Notes: generated by a model from the letters alone, not told the origin. Positions 35,365 to 47,952 are shown, counted from the first letter of the stretch. The stretch is 64,000 nucleotides of DNA from Ulota crispa (GCA_963920765.1 OY987246.1:17666868-17730867), one strand, 5' to 3'. Numbers and translations: made by a program.

Positions 35365-36312
35365 TTAAGGTGGAAGCACGCATAGCCAACAACTCCCCAT
35401 AGCCAATCAAAGGGTGCGCTATCTCCAATCTCAGTAAGGATAACTAATAAGTGCTTTGGAATGCAATCTTTTGTCCTTTTCAAAGTTGGGACCACTTAAA
35501 CCATGTCATGTTGTCGGGTAGAGAAGAATTTGCCTCAAGAAATCACTAGGATTCTAGCTGCAACCTATCTCATATCAACATATGGAAAGATACCATAAAA
35601 TAAAATATAGTTCTCCAAAACAAATCTATAAGAAGATAAAAAACAAAAATATGTAAGAAGAAGAGTAAGATATGGAGTATGTAAAATATATTATGAAGTA
35701 CATCTCATCTTTTTCCAAGTAGGTTTCCACCTATATACTAAAGAGAGAAGACATAAAATAAAAGTCCTTCTCTGCTATTAGTTCTTGAGTTAGTTTAAAT
35801 AAAAATAACTCTAAGGTAAAAGCTACTATCTTTTATTGGTCCATGGAATCTCTTTACTAAAGTAAACTCCAATGAACTCTAGTCAACTAACACTCATGTA
35901 CGGTTGTTGCCTCATCAAAACCTTATCCGGGAAAACCTTACTAAACAAGGACAAAACCGCGAATGAAGGAAAAAAAGTACAACACCTCACACATACTATA
36001 AACTAATAATTTATTTAGATTTACCATATGCGGTGATTTACATCACGACAACGTATCCCAAAGTGATGTAGGAAGTAATGAGCAGAAAGTAGTTTGGCTA
36101 TTATCAAAATTGCATGAGTCTAAAGGTTGGCAATGGGTTCAAAGCACTTTTTGACTCCCAAAATTCACAATGATTTTAGTTTTGCAAATAAATTTATGAA
36201 AAATTTGCAACCCAATATTTCTTATCTTCATACATGAAAAAAGTATTTTTGTCTCATTTTGTAGTTTGTTGTAGAATAGCTTAATTTATTGGATATGGGT
36301 GCTTCCACCTTA
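35365..36312. mobile_element. Family E MITE interrupted by an LTR-like insertion
   Basis: Ends TAAGGTGGAAGCACGCATAG and ATGGGTGCTTCCACCTTA. Colinear with 14491-14843 on both sides of the insertion. Without it the element would be about 410 bp. Confidence 0.75.
35512..36050. mobile_element. Probable solo LTR
   Basis: 539 bp, begins TGTCGGGTAG and ends CATCACGACA, giving TGTCG/CGACA short inverted ends. It interrupts family E exactly where the 14491 copy is continuous. Flanks ATGT and ACGT may be a mutated 4-bp target duplication. Carries CTCATCAAAACC and GGGAAAACC motifs of the kind common in plant Copia-type LTRs. No internal domain or second LTR found. Confidence 0.6.
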
Positions 36313-37783
36313 TCTTAGAGATGATAAAAATATCTACTAGTTGGCACAAATGACTTGAGCATGGTGGCAAATCCCTTAAAATTATTTTTTAGTTAGTGTG
36401 TTCCTTGACCTTGGGATGATAGTATGGCTAGTACAATTATCAACCCATATCACTTTAGTACATTGCTTCACATCAGCTTGCAATGCACAAAGCTTATCAA
36501 GGTATCCTTAAAAAGAAGAGAGATCCATCAACCTCTTTGGTCTAGGTGTGATAGCACAGGAAAGTACTTATCCTCCTGTTGGCAGTAAAATAGGCTTAAA
36601 ACACCAAGTAGATGACTCATTTTTGTTCCACAAAGATATAGTTTGTAGATCCTCGAGGTTGTCCGGAACAGGATGAAGAAATCCTGTAGGTAATTTGCAA
36701 ACAGATACAACACACACACACAAAGATAAAGGTAACCAAAAGATCTCTAGCCAATTGACAGGACTCCTAACTATCCTTCTTTTCCTCACTAACGTTCCGG
36801 ACTCCAAGAAGGAGTGGCCGATCCTTGTACCTCTTCCGGATTCAGACGCCAAAACACACATCACGTAACAAAAGTTTAGCCTCTATATCAGAGGGATCTG
36901 CAATTTAATTAAGGAAGAGAGCGTGAGTTCCTACCCTTTGATAGTTTATAGTGAATGAAGTATCACTAAACAAAACACCAACAAAGAACACAAAGACAAC
37001 ATGGTGCAATTATTCCCTCACAGCGAGTCCAGAAATAGATCCAAACTAATAGATCACATAGGAAACCCCTACAACCCCCACAATACTACAATGTCAAACC
37101 CTTCCTGACACAATTCCTAGTGCTAAGATGGTAACTAGATAATTAAAGGATCCTTGCTCTTTTGCTCACAATCACTCTTGGTGGTAGTAGAACCTCTCAA
37201 TTGTTAGCTAGCATACGTTGGGATCACTATCCGGACGCACCCAACCTAAGACTGGCTATCCCTCACAAGAGTACCCGGATCATAAATCCAAACAGAAACT
37301 GCCCCTTGGTACACACAGTTTTCTAACCACCACCTACTGGCTCCAGAAACCGGATCAGATAGGATTTGGGGTCACTTCTTTCTCCTATTCCTCCAACACT
37401 CATATCCCCACACACAACACCCCAAGTGATCAATTTGAAGCACTAAGATAATAAAACTTTGCTTGCATTAGGAGAATCAGAGATACAAAAATGAACCAAG
37501 GCACTAATCTCAACCATGCCTCTAATAACTAATCATGGGGAAGCTAAAAAGTCTCTTTTTGAAAAGCTGTGGTCTCGGAAATGACAGGTGTCATTCCCTT
37601 TACCAAAAAGTAGTGGTCTCCCCTTAGCTACAAAATCCCAAAAAAAAAGGATTTGAGATCATATAATCCCAGATCCGGATGCTACATGCACTGTACCAGG
37701 AAGTAACTATAATTTTACTCATAGTGCCTGCTCCCTTTATTCTATTTATCCTAATTACTTCAGTTAGTACTACTACTAAATGA
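36313..37783. other. Left flank of the decayed coding element
   Basis: From about 36480 base composition matches the pseudogene to the right more than the MITE-rich DNA, with many TCCGG and CCGGA words. Probably the 3' or non-coding part of the same element (it lies downstream of the minus-strand frame). No long frame and no clear terminal repeat. Confidence 0.4.
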
Positions 37784-39651
37784 CTAGGTCTTTTTCTTCT
37801 TTTGAGCTGTAGACACCGCCTTTTGCGCTGGTAGCCTCCGGCTTTCGCTCGCGCCCTTACCCTTGACAGGAACCTTACCTTTCTTCTTCCGGGTACTTTG
37901 AGCTGCAAGCATGACTGCTTCCGAATTAGAGTCATCGGATGAATCCAAACCCTCCAAATCATCCAAAGACTCTGAAGTCTCTCTATCACTTGCTGTTGAC
38001 TCAGCAGGAGAGTCATCTGGAATGTCAATCTTGATCAAAGACGTTGTGCTCTTGTACGGAGAAAACAACTCCCTTGCACATTTAGCCGTTGTCTTCCTCT
38101 TCATTGGACTAGGCATACGTTTTGAAGCCTGCTCCTCCGATGTAGTGGGATCCTAGCTATGATCCTGGGATTCGGGTGCTAGCTTCTCCTCTTTGGCACC
38201 CACATCAATATTGCTGGGTAGACAACCAGACGGGGTCGTCACTTCCTCTGTCTCCTTTGGTGTAGTTGGCTTCAGTGATTGCACTATATGAGACTTTCGA
38301 GTGGGTGTAGCATCCTTGTTTTGCCTAGATCCTTCACCTGCACCCTGGCGGGTTGTGATACCTGCCAGGATGGTCCTCATCTCTAACAGCATCACCTCCA
38401 TCGTTTCTCCGTACTCCACCACCATTGAAACTACCTTGGCCCCAATTTGCAACCCTGCTTTCAAGGCTTCCGCCTCATAGAGCTTTGCTTTGGTCACCAC
38501 ATCGCCCGGATTCCCAACAAAGAGCATGAGCTTAGCGATCTCCATGTTGGCCTTGCAAGCCACCTTGTCTCCTTCACTCTCCTCCTTCAACTTGCCCTGC
38601 AAATCCTTCACCTGTCGGGTCAACTTCTCCACCTCCAATTACCTTGAGTTTTTGAGTTTAATTAAACTCTTCACCTCGGCAATCATGTCTTCCGGTGTAG
38701 CCCCTCCCAAGAGCTTGTGCATGTTGTGGTTATGCTCTTGGTGGATGCGTATCACCCGTTGGACCTCTCCTAGGTCCTTCACAATTCCAGGAATAAGGTC
38801 CGGCTTAAACCTTTCTGGGCCTACCAATTTGGGCACCTCTAATGATTCAGCAATGTCCTTCCCCTTACTATGGACTTCCTTGGTCACCTTTACATCCGGT
38901 GACTCCTCATCCAAGTATTCCTCATCTTCTTCCTCTCCCAATTTTGGTTCTGGGGTAATGTTGTTTACCTTCAATACCTTTGCCTTCTTCCATTTGAGGT
39001 TCTCTCTGTCTCTCAACAAGTCGTGGTAAGAATAGAGATGGAAGAGAAAAGGGCAAAGCCCAAAAGGCTTGGTGTTTCCTAATGCCTTAACTAACCTGTC
39101 CACTAGGTTCCGGATCACTAACCCCCAATTCACCGGCCACTCTCCTGACAACGCACCAAAGATGGTGTTGGCAAAGGTGAGTGTAAGATAGGTAGGACGC
39201 TCAGGAAGCATGATCGGGACTAGGAACTCTACGACTCTTCTCTCTCTCTCCAGATTTTACAATCCGAGACGGAGTGTCCATTCTTACTATGAGGTATGTT
39301 AGAGAATTTCCCCTTAGTAAACTTGTCAGTCCGGGTAGCTAATCCGCTCCCCTTCCGGCTAAACCCGTAAACTTCATTCCAAACCTTGGGAGTCCAATTG
39401 TCCGTGTTAGCTCTCACGGTATCAAGCCACTCACTAGAGGGTTTCTTCAGCAATTCCCTCACAATCTCCTCATCCCTCAAGTTCTAGGGTACTAGGATCA
39501 ACCCCTGGCATCCCATCTTCTTCAAGTCCTCCTCTAGGTTTGCTCTCTTTGTAGGATCTTGGAGTATGCCCGGATGAACCGATTTAAGAGCTTTCGTAAC
39601 CAGAGCCTTGTCTTGTCCGGTCCTTCCCATTGTTCCTGACACTCTTGACAT
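37784..39651 (-). pseudogene. Decayed transposon-associated protein gene, unrecognised family
   Basis: Read from ATG 39651 (MSRVSGTMGRTGQDKALV...). One frame would run about 620 codons but for three in-frame stops (TAG near 39484, TAA at 38641, TAG near 38155) and one frameshift near 39240, inside a GAGAGAGAGA stretch. The N-terminal part has SEWLDTVRANTDNWTPKVWN. After the shift comes VVEFLVPIMLPERPTYLTLT and GEWPVNWGLVIRNLV. The middle has acidic and charged segments and a coiled-coil-like EVEKLTRQVKDLQGKLKEE. The C-terminus is Ser/Asp-rich then very Lys-rich (KKKGKVPVKGKG, AQKKKKT). Overall this looks like a gag-like or domesticated-element protein, but I cannot name the family. Codon and base composition differ from the surrounding MITEs. 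Confidence 0.65.
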
Positions 39652-40308
39652 AAAAACTAGGAAGAACTACAACCTAGACTACCGCAAAGCCAATCTCACA
39701 CAAGCTTTCAAGAGGGGAAGGAAGAGAATGAAGTGTGAATAGGATAGAAGGGAGGGAAGAATAAGAAATGGATGGAGAGGGCCGTTCTTGCCTAACTCCC
39801 CCTAGTTATTGCCCGGAACAATGATTAGAGCCGTTAAGAGACTGTTGCACCTAATCATTGAATATTAGGACCGTTGTTAGAATCCGTTTAAGCTTCCGAT
39901 AGGGTCATTAATACCCGGCGTACTTCTAATCCTTTTCCGATACTGTTCACAGTGCCTCTAACCTTTAATTCTAGGTTTTGATCCTAAATTCTCGGATGAT
40001 AATCTGGTCAAGCTAGGAACCAGTAGGTTCTTTCTTAACTATTTTATCTAATCCGGACCGGACGTAATATACTAACCTTATTCATTTATTAAATTTCCTG
40101 TTTCCGGTTCAAGAAAACAAAAAGATTTAACAAAAGAGGTTAGCTTATATACATAATAAGGAAATAGCTCTCTTTTCTTGACTTATGGGTTGCTACACTA
40201 GTCTAGTAACTAATGTTTGAAATATCATCACCCAAAATTCTAATAGGATAGTTGCTACTTTGATTTATAAAAATGAGCATAGGAGTCTCTATCATTGATA
40301 TGCACCCC
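39652..40308. other. Upstream flank of the decayed coding element
   Basis: Same composition as the pseudogene to about 40060, then AT-rich. A purine-rich GGAAGGAAGAGAATGAAG stretch lies upstream of the ATG. No terminal repeat identified. Confidence 0.4.
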
Positions 40309-40810
40309 TTAACCCCTCAAGGCCCAGGCAGCCTTTTTCTTGATGTCTACGGGTTTTGGGCAGGTCACTACAAATGAGTTTTGCATTTTTTTTTTTTAAA
40401 TTTTCACACATGAAGTACCCAAGGTGTAGCTGTAAGGTCCAACAATTTTCATGACTTTTGATTGCATGGTTCAAAAGTTATTGCATGATTTATTGTTTTC
40501 TTTGCTCGTCAAGGCAGTCCAAGCAGCTCAAAAACTTCTTTAAAAATAACATTTCAAGTTTGGTTTTTTTTAGTTGGTTCTTAAGATCTATATCTAAGTA
40601 GGAAGCTTTGAATCATTCAATTTCCATCAATGAGATGAAAGTTATGAGAAGTTTTAGTTTCTGGGTAGGTATATTGTTGGGCCTTACAGCTACGCCTTGG
40701 GTACTTCATGTGTGAAAATTAAAAAAAAACAAATGCAAATCTCATTTGTAGTGACCTGCCCAAAACCCGTAGACATCAAGAAAAAGGCTGCCTAGGCCTT
40801 GAGGGGTTAA
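40309..40810. mobile_element. TTAA element 11: near-complete hairpin
   Basis: TTAACCCCTCAAGGCCCAGG and CCTAGGCCTTGAGGGGTTAA. The first ~135 bp (to GGTGTAGCTGTAAGGTCCAA) reappears inverted at the right end (GGGCCTTACAGCTACGCCTT onward) with few changes. Intact TTAA on both sides. Confidence 0.92.
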
Positions 40811-41152
40811 AGATTCTTACAACAATAGACATAGAATCTTTAGGGAAAATAACTTTGATGCATTTGATATTGGCTTCTCCCCAAAATTCTAATGTGCATC
40901 CATTATCCAAATCAACAACAAAATGGATCTCATCAACATTTTTTGTCACATTTTCGTTGAATGGACCAATTTGAAAGCCTCTCTTTAGTACACCTAAGTA
41001 GTGTATTGTATGCATCTCAATTTAACAATTCCTTTTTAATACTTCAAATTGATATGCCTTGGGAGAAGAGGACAATATTATGGATGTCCGTAGATTGCTA
41101 GATCCAACTATGACAAAACTTTTCAATAAGCAATTTAATGTTTTTGGATCTA
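40811..41152. other. Spacer between TTAA elements
   Basis: A 79-codon minus frame (40776-41015) reads HFVVDLDNGCTLEFWGEANI, suggestive of a retroelement-polyprotein remnant but too short to assign. Confidence 0.35.
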
Positions 41153-42078
41153 TTAACCTCTAAATGCCCAAGGCACCAGATTTTGGTGTCCAAAAAGCTT
41201 CAAGAAATTTTGAAACCATGTTGAAGGCACAAATTTTTATTGTTTTTATGTTTTTTTTTGGAAAAGTTGCGCACTGAAGTTAGCTTCACCATTCAAATTC
41301 AACTTCCTTCATATCTTATTCCAATTTTTTTTGGTGGAAGGTTAATAATTATAAGCATACATTTTGTGTCATGAATAGTGTCATAAAAAGTGTCATGAAT
41401 AGCAATGTGAATAGTGTCACAGAGCCTATGACATTATGCCACATTGAAAAGATCAAGTTGAAAAAATGGTGAAGATTTCCTTTGGGCACTCCCTTGGGCA
41501 GTAAGGGTCCTTTTGCTGAAATTTTGACATCCAACAAAATCTAAAGTGCTTTAGGACTAATTTCAATTGAAATATCTTTGTTATAGAAATTAGGATTCAT
41601 TCACCATTGAATTTTCTTTCCTTCATAATGATTTATGGTCAAAAATTGAAGCTAAAAATTTTCTTTGTGTTAGATAATTACGCTTTTACAATTCCGTTGC
41701 AAGCTCATTTGTGAAATTGTGGTCATGGATTTGGAAGGTGGGCCATTAGTTTTGAAGTAACAACAATAAACACACAAAAGCATCCTAAGTGGCTACTTCC
41801 CGATTTTGTATCCAAAAGTTGTTAATTTGCACTAGAAGTTTTGGCCTCCAAAAAAAACAAAAAATTATACACTCATCATCATTCAATCATAAATATCTCA
41901 AAATCCACTTGGCCATTTTTTATTTTTTTTGGGTAGCGCCATCTAAAAGCCTTGAAGTTCAAGATTCAATCATTACAATTTGATTTTGATATTTAATAAT
42001 CTTCTTACACATACAATTCAAAAACTTCAAAATTGCCTTCCAAAAACGAGAAAAACACCCTTGGGCATTTAGGGGTAA
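41153..42078. mobile_element. TTAA element 12, TAAATGCCC subtype
   Basis: TTAACCTCTAAATGCCCAAG and CTTGGGCATTTAGGGG, then TAAA, so the right target is damaged. Contains short GTGTCATGAATAG tandem units near 41375-41420. Confidence 0.8.
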
Positions 42079-43316
42079 ACTAAGTATTGAAATGGAGTTC
42101 AAACTTACTAGCATAGAGAGAGAGCTAGCTTGCACAACAATTTAGGTGAAAATCAAAATACTCAAATTGCTAAAAAGCATCAAGAATTCAAGATTAAACT
42201 ATAAAATCAATTCTACCTCCTTACATCTGCAACTTAATTTGGCATTTGGCAAGACTAATTTCTACTTTTCACAAATACCTTCTACTACGTGTAAATATTA
42301 TTGACAAGTTCACATCAATGTTATTGTTGCTAAACTTGTCTTGTTGCTTCCACCACCAAAACGCCTTTACCACATTTGCGCCAATTTTTTTTTTTTGGTT
42401 TTGGACAGGTAGCTTCTCAGGCCAGACATGACCCCTACGAGCCTTTCTAAGGCGGCCTTCCATTATCATTAGGTCATAAGGAAATTTTTAAATGGTGCAG
42501 ATATGGTCACATTAGATTTTTTAAAGTACAAAATTAGGCTGCAAGTCTTTGCACTTTGAGCTTGTTGATTAATGATTGAGACTAAATTTTCCCAAAATAA
42601 AAAACTGGTATTGCAAGAATGAATTTTATGAAAATGTGGGTTACAAAACCTAAAACATTATAACAAAAAAGCTTTATATCAAAAAAAAAATTAAGGGCAA
42701 CTTAATTTTCAAATAAGATGGCTCCACATGGCATGAAGATTAGGTTGTTTTTTGCCTAAATTTCTAGTTGATTGGCTACAAACAACAACATAATCTTTTT
42801 TCTATTGTATGGCACACATCTAAATTTGGAACATTGAGCAACATTTAACACCATGAAGCTATTTATTCTTCATTTTTTGATTTTTTGATTTATTTTTATA
42901 GCTTTCTGGCTTTTAAATGCGTAAAAAACCCCTGATTTGCGCTCTTCTAGCCTTGGGATTGCTCTAAAGAAAAGCTAAAATTGTGCACTTGTAGACATTG
43001 CCAACACCGTGAATGATCTTGAATTCCCTTGTTTTCAGGCCATCCAAGAAAATGACAGATTTTCAACCAGCTATACAAAAGATATACAAAGATTTGCTGT
43101 GCCAACGTGTGGCAAAGTCAATGGCATTGTGGTCAAGATTCTATATCGGAACTTGGGCTTTGGTGGCAGCGTCAATGAAAAAACCATCTTGTCAAAAGAA
43201 ATCAAATTTTCCATAAGGATTAGAGAGTTGACATGAGCTCAAGACCAAGTATAAGTATCTCCTTTTTTAATAGGAAAATGAAAAAATGAAAGATTCATGT
43301 TCTTGAAGTGAATTAA
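42079..43316. other. Spacer without recognised gene
   Basis: A plus frame at 43009-43236 follows TTTTCAG-like sequence, but the peptide has no recognised motif. No repeat family identified. Confidence 0.35.
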
Positions 43317-44257
43317 TTAACCCCTAAAACCCAAAAAGTGTTTTTTTTGGCAACATAGCGATTTTGGGCAGTCCACTACAAATGGATTTTTCATTTTTTT
43401 CTTTGAAATTTTCACACATGATGTGTTCAAGGAGTAGCTTTAAAGCCCAACAAATTTCATAACTTTTGATTTCATGATTTAAAAGTTATTGTATGATATG
43501 TAGTTTTCTTTGTTCAAGGGCAGTCCGGGCAGTTAAAAAAACTTTTTTAAAATTTATATTTTTTGAATTTGTTTTTTGGAATTGATTCTTTAGATTTATA
43601 TATACTTGGGAAGCTTTGAATCATTCAATTTTCATCAATGAGATGAAAGTAATGAGGAGATTCTATTTGTGGGCAGTTATGGATTCCCTACTCTAAAAAA
43701 AACTTTTAAGTCCTATGTTTTACTCAATTTTTAGTATTTTGGAAAATAAAATAAAACCAAAGTATGTAGATTGTTTTTTACAACATTTTGACCATTGGGA
43801 TTGGAATTTTCGTTTTTCATAATTAAAATCTTAACGATTTAATGTTTTGTATCATTCTCTACTTCTTTTTACTTACTATTTTTTTCGCATGTGTTGTACA
43901 TTTCCAAATGATTTGAAATTTTTCAAGTATGTACCTGACTTGCCTTGAAGAATGAATACAAAAAATTACAACCATTTTGAAACCTTTTTCATACAAATAT
44001 GACCTTGTGAAGTGCAGCTGCCGGATTTTTGCAGGGACAAAAAATGACTTTTTGTCAATTCAAACTCAATCACCTAACAATCCGCATGGCAAGAATTTCT
44101 GAATTTTTTTCCACATCTTTAGATACTAGTGTACTACAAGATCTTACGGTTAGATGTGTCCAAAAACAATTTTTATCTAAAATTTGATACTTGCACTACA
44201 AATGGCAGTTTTGGAACAGTTTTGATGAAAACATAGTCAAAAGCCTTTTGGGGTTAA
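43317..44257. mobile_element. TTAA element 13
   Basis: TTAACCCCTAAAACCCAAAA and AAAGCCTTTTGGGGTTAA. Left 250 bp matches the left arm of element 11 (TTTTGGGCAGTCCACTACAA, TTTTCACACATGATG). Carries the shared core TCAATGAGATGAAAGT. Confidence 0.82.
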
Positions 44258-44623
44258 ATCATAGACAAAGATTGATTGCAAGTGAAGAAAGTTTGAAAGT
44301 TTTCAATGAGTGTAGTGTCAATTTCAATGGTAGGAAAGACTAAACAATAACCCTAAATTACAAGCAACAATCATGTGTTTAGCGCAACCTAGAAATCTAG
44401 TTTAACCTCGGAGCTTTGGAGTTGTTTTAGGGTTTTGGAGAAAATGGAGAGTTTAATGGCCACTAGAGCTTGGAAAATTACATCTAGAAAAAGTGACCAT
44501 AGGATTTGAAAAAGGATTACCTTCTCTGATGATGGGACCAGTTTCACCATACAAATCAAGAAAAAAAGTGAGATCAAGTTGTGATCCCCAACGATAGGAT
44601 CATGTCTCTAGGGCGCTCAAGGG
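44258..44623. other. Spacer between two TTAA elements
   Basis: No gene or repeat recognised. A minus frame at 44389-44577 is unsupported. Confidence 0.35.
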
Positions 44624-45554
44624 TTAACCCCTAAAGGACCAAAGTCTCCTTGGGGGATAAATGGGATTTTGGGCACGTACCTATGGTTAAACTACTTTGC
44701 ATGATTTTTTGAAACTTTTATTGAAGGTGGGGGATTCAAAGATCTACGTGGGCATCTAGTTTTTTTTTCATTCTGACATTTGATGAAGAAGTTATGCATG
44801 ACTTTATGAAAAATGGTGTTCAAGGGGTAGCCAAATTTTTTTTTTAAATTTTCATTATTTTCAAATAAAAATCTGAAATAGGTTCTTTAGACTTATATAG
44901 ATGTGGGGAGCTTTGAATCATTCAATTCTAATAGATGAGATGAAAGTTATAAGGAGCTTTTGTTTGCGGGCAATTCTAGATTCTCTACTCTAAAATAAAC
45001 TTTGAAGTCCTTTATTTTACTCAATTTTCAATATTTTGAAAAAAAAACAAAACCAAAGGATGTAGATTGTTTATCACAACATTAGAACTGTTGGGATTTG
45101 CATTTTTCATTTTTATAATTAAATTCTTAATAGTTTAGTGTTTTGAATCATTCTCTACTTCTTTTTACTTACTGATTTTTCCCATGTGCTGTATAGTTCC
45201 AATTGATTTGAAAATTCTCTCACACATACCTAACTTGGTCTTCTACATGGGAAAAATAAATCTCAATTTTGCGTAGAGTAATTTTTTTGATCTAAGAGTG
45301 GTCAAAGCCTTCTAAAATTTCTGGGCAGCAGCAAAAAAAAACTCAAATCTGCAATTCAAATGTAAATATTTCACTCATTTTTTTGTAGATTGAGCTGATT
45401 TTTTTACCACGTGTACCTCTTGTAATCTATTGTAAGATCTTACAATTGAATTCTTGTAAAAAAACTTTTTTTCTTACCATTGTACTTGCTTCCCCAAAAG
45501 TGGCAATTTTCTATGTTTTTCACAGAAAAAATGGCTTGGTCCTTTAGGGGTTAA
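44624..45554. mobile_element. TTAA element 14 (close to consensus)
   Basis: TTAACCCCTAAAGGACCAAA and CTTGGTCCTTTAGGGGTTAA with TTAA on both sides; 931 bp. Left part equals elements 2 and 4, centre carries GATGAGATGAAAGTTAT, and the 44985-45180 stretch matches element 13 (43690-43880). Best reference copy in the window. Confidence 0.93.
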
Positions 45555-46375
45555 GAAAGGAGTTGGTAACTTGTCTAAATAATTGTTGGAGAGTTCCCAT
45601 TCTTTTAGAGCCTTGCTTTTGCCTTCTAATGAGAGGCCCGCACTAAGGCAAGCAAGAATAGCATGCAAAAAGAGCTTTTTGTGGAAGATCCAACTCCAGA
45701 ATTGTGTGATGACTAGCCAAAGCTTCTTCTAATGCCTCTCAAGTAATATCTAACCTACATAATTAGCCCCACCCAATACAAATATGAGCAGTAAGTTCCA
45801 CACCCTAAATTGTGATCATGCAACCATCCATAGTCCTCATACTTGAAACAAGGCTTCAAATCCAAAATGGGCAAAGCAAGAACAATGTTTGTTCTTGAAG
45901 AAGCTCATGCCACATCACCACAAGGGAATAATGTGGAAAATCAAAGCCACAATAGCAAGGCGCTCCAGCCTGCATCTCTCATTCCAAAAATGACATGAGT
46001 ACACACAAGCTAGAAAAGCAACTTGTTGTTACACTTTTCACGCTTCACCATAGATGGTGCTCTTACAATAATTCCCACTTGGTTGGAAATTAGTGTTGGG
46101 TCCAAAAAGATTTTTTTTACAAAATGTAATGTAAAACTATACTTCATTGTTCGTGTAATGCTAGAGATAATTATTATTTTTGGACTTTGGATTGTCCTAT
46201 ATTAGCTCAAATATGACATAAACCTCTCCATTCGTTCTAGCTTTCTTTCATATATTATTAATTTCTTTCTTTTATATTCTAAGTTTCTTTCTTCCTTTCT
46301 AAAATTTGTTCTTCCTAGCTTAATGTCTTTTGAAATTTTACCTAGACGCCAAACATGTAAGGTATGTAGCTTGAA
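45555..46375. other. Spacer without recognised gene
   Basis: No supported coding sequence; TTTCTTTC-type pyrimidine tract near 46240-46300. Confidence 0.35.
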
Positions 46376-46730
46376 ATGGGACCTCTCTCTCTTGTAAAGC
46401 GTTCCATATGCAGCTTAGGAATGAATATGAGGTGGTCCCTGAATGGACCCTCTTTAGTCATTAAAAAAAAAGGTGAATTCTATTACAAGAACCAATCATA
46501 CTTCTTGATTTCACCTCATCTCTTTACAAATTACAAGGGAACGGTTTATGAGAGACCTAGAATCACAATAGGTGCCTAATACATAAAACTTTGAAAATTC
46601 ATCAACAATTCAATAATGTTTCAGAAAATATGAAATAAATTGTGTTACATTTCCCATCCATTTCTCTTTGTCTCAAAATCAGACAAAAATCTTCTTGTTG
46701 CAAAAAGCCCATGAAAAAGGCAGATCAGGC
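46376..46730 (+). mobile_element. Dispersed repeat family K, copy 2 (uninterrupted)
   Basis: Colinear with 8461-9045 but reads through GGTTTATGAGAGACCTAGAA where the other copy has a 255-bp MITE. Serves as the empty site for that insertion. Confidence 0.7.
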
Positions 46731-46845
46731 CTTATTAAATTGTCGCTTTTCCAGCTACCTACCTTAAATCCCAAGCTGTTGAATTTGAACTTTTAGCATA
46801 CCTGCCAGTGTATTTAGAGGATTGAGCAGAAGCTGATTGTATAAA

Positions 46846-46863
46846 GGGGGGGGGGGGGGGGGG
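46846..46863 (+). repeat. Run of 18 G
   Basis: Uninterrupted poly-G in an otherwise ordinary spacer (46731-47239). May be sequence-error prone and polymorphic. Confidence 0.9.
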
Positions 46864-47446
46864 ATGACTGGCTCTGCTCATCTTGGGAAGCAGGTCACAT
46901 GGGAATCGTGTTACACAACACTCCTGCAGATTTGCAGAGCTGTCAGTGAAATTGTACACCAGTCGGCTGGGACCTTTTGTACTTTAATTTTTTATAATGA
47001 ATCTTCTTCTGTTTGTGTCAAAAAAAATACAGAAGATATAAAATACAAAATTGTACAAAGTCACTGAGCACTTCTGCAGCGCTCCAAATGGCAGAGCAGA
47101 AGATATCACCGACTCTGAAGGGGACCAAAATCATATCCAGCATGCAGATTTGCAAACGAGAAATGGAAGATCGAGCCTGTGCACATGTTCCCAAAAAACC
47201 AAGTCCATTATAATAATGAATAAAATAAAATAAAATGACTACCCTAAATATTGCATATAGTTTGCTTTACCTTGAAAAATTACCTCATGACTCATCTCTT
47301 GGACACTTGAAGGCACATGCTACACTCTAGATACTAGGGTTCACATGATTTACAGCTTGCAGGCTACTAGTTTGTTTTTGTGCAACATTGTTGTGGTTGT
47401 TAATGGGCCCTTATCACTATAAATATTGATAAAAATTATTGTACAA

Positions 47447-47952
47447 TAGAACTCCTCTAAACTAATATCCTCTAAACTAGGGTTTGGGGAGAACCAGCGG
47501 TTAGTGTAGTGGCAGCTAGTTGAAATTGCAAAAAATCCGGTTGAGATCTAAAACTATTGGCTAAAAAGCCGGTTCATTTTTTCAAAATTTTTAAATATAG
47601 TGTGTTTATAGTAGAAATTTAAATTTTTTACAAAAAATAACCGGTTCATGTCAGTGTAAATCCAGTTGAAACTGGGAGGTATAGGATTTCAGCTGGTGAA
47701 GCTAAAATTTCTCCCCAAACACTGCTCTAAACTGATATCCTTTATAATCTAATATATAATACAAATCTCAATGTCAAACCATACGTCAATCATAAACCAA
47801 AGTAATTAATTCAATAGTAGTAATGCTCCTTGGTGCTATCTTGGCACTAACCTCGAGGTCACTTCACTTACACTTCCACAATATTAACTAATAACTTACT
47901 TAAATTAATCTAGTTCTTGGAGTCCCAACTATATCAATTTAGAGGAGTTCTA
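47447..47952. mobile_element. TA-flanked MITE with TAGAACTCCTCTAAA ends
   Basis: Left TAGAACTCCTCTAAACTAAT, right ATCAATTTAGAGGAGTTCTA. Itself interrupted by the hAT-like element at 47478-47724; without it about 250 bp. Confidence 0.85.
47478..47724. mobile_element. hAT-like MITE with perfect 8-bp duplication
   Basis: Ends TAGGGTTTGGGGAGAA and TTTCTCCCCAAACACTG, flanked by CTCTAAAC at 47470-47477 and 47725-47732. An 8-bp target and a YAGNG-type tip are the hAT signature. Confidence 0.9.

Noticed and set aside
37784-39651. Reassigned genetic code with TAA/TAG read as Gln
   Set aside because: The same frame also has a frameshift, and about 1,100 codons of the TRM-like gene use CAA/CAG for Gln with no internal TAA/TAG. 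Transposon decay is simpler.
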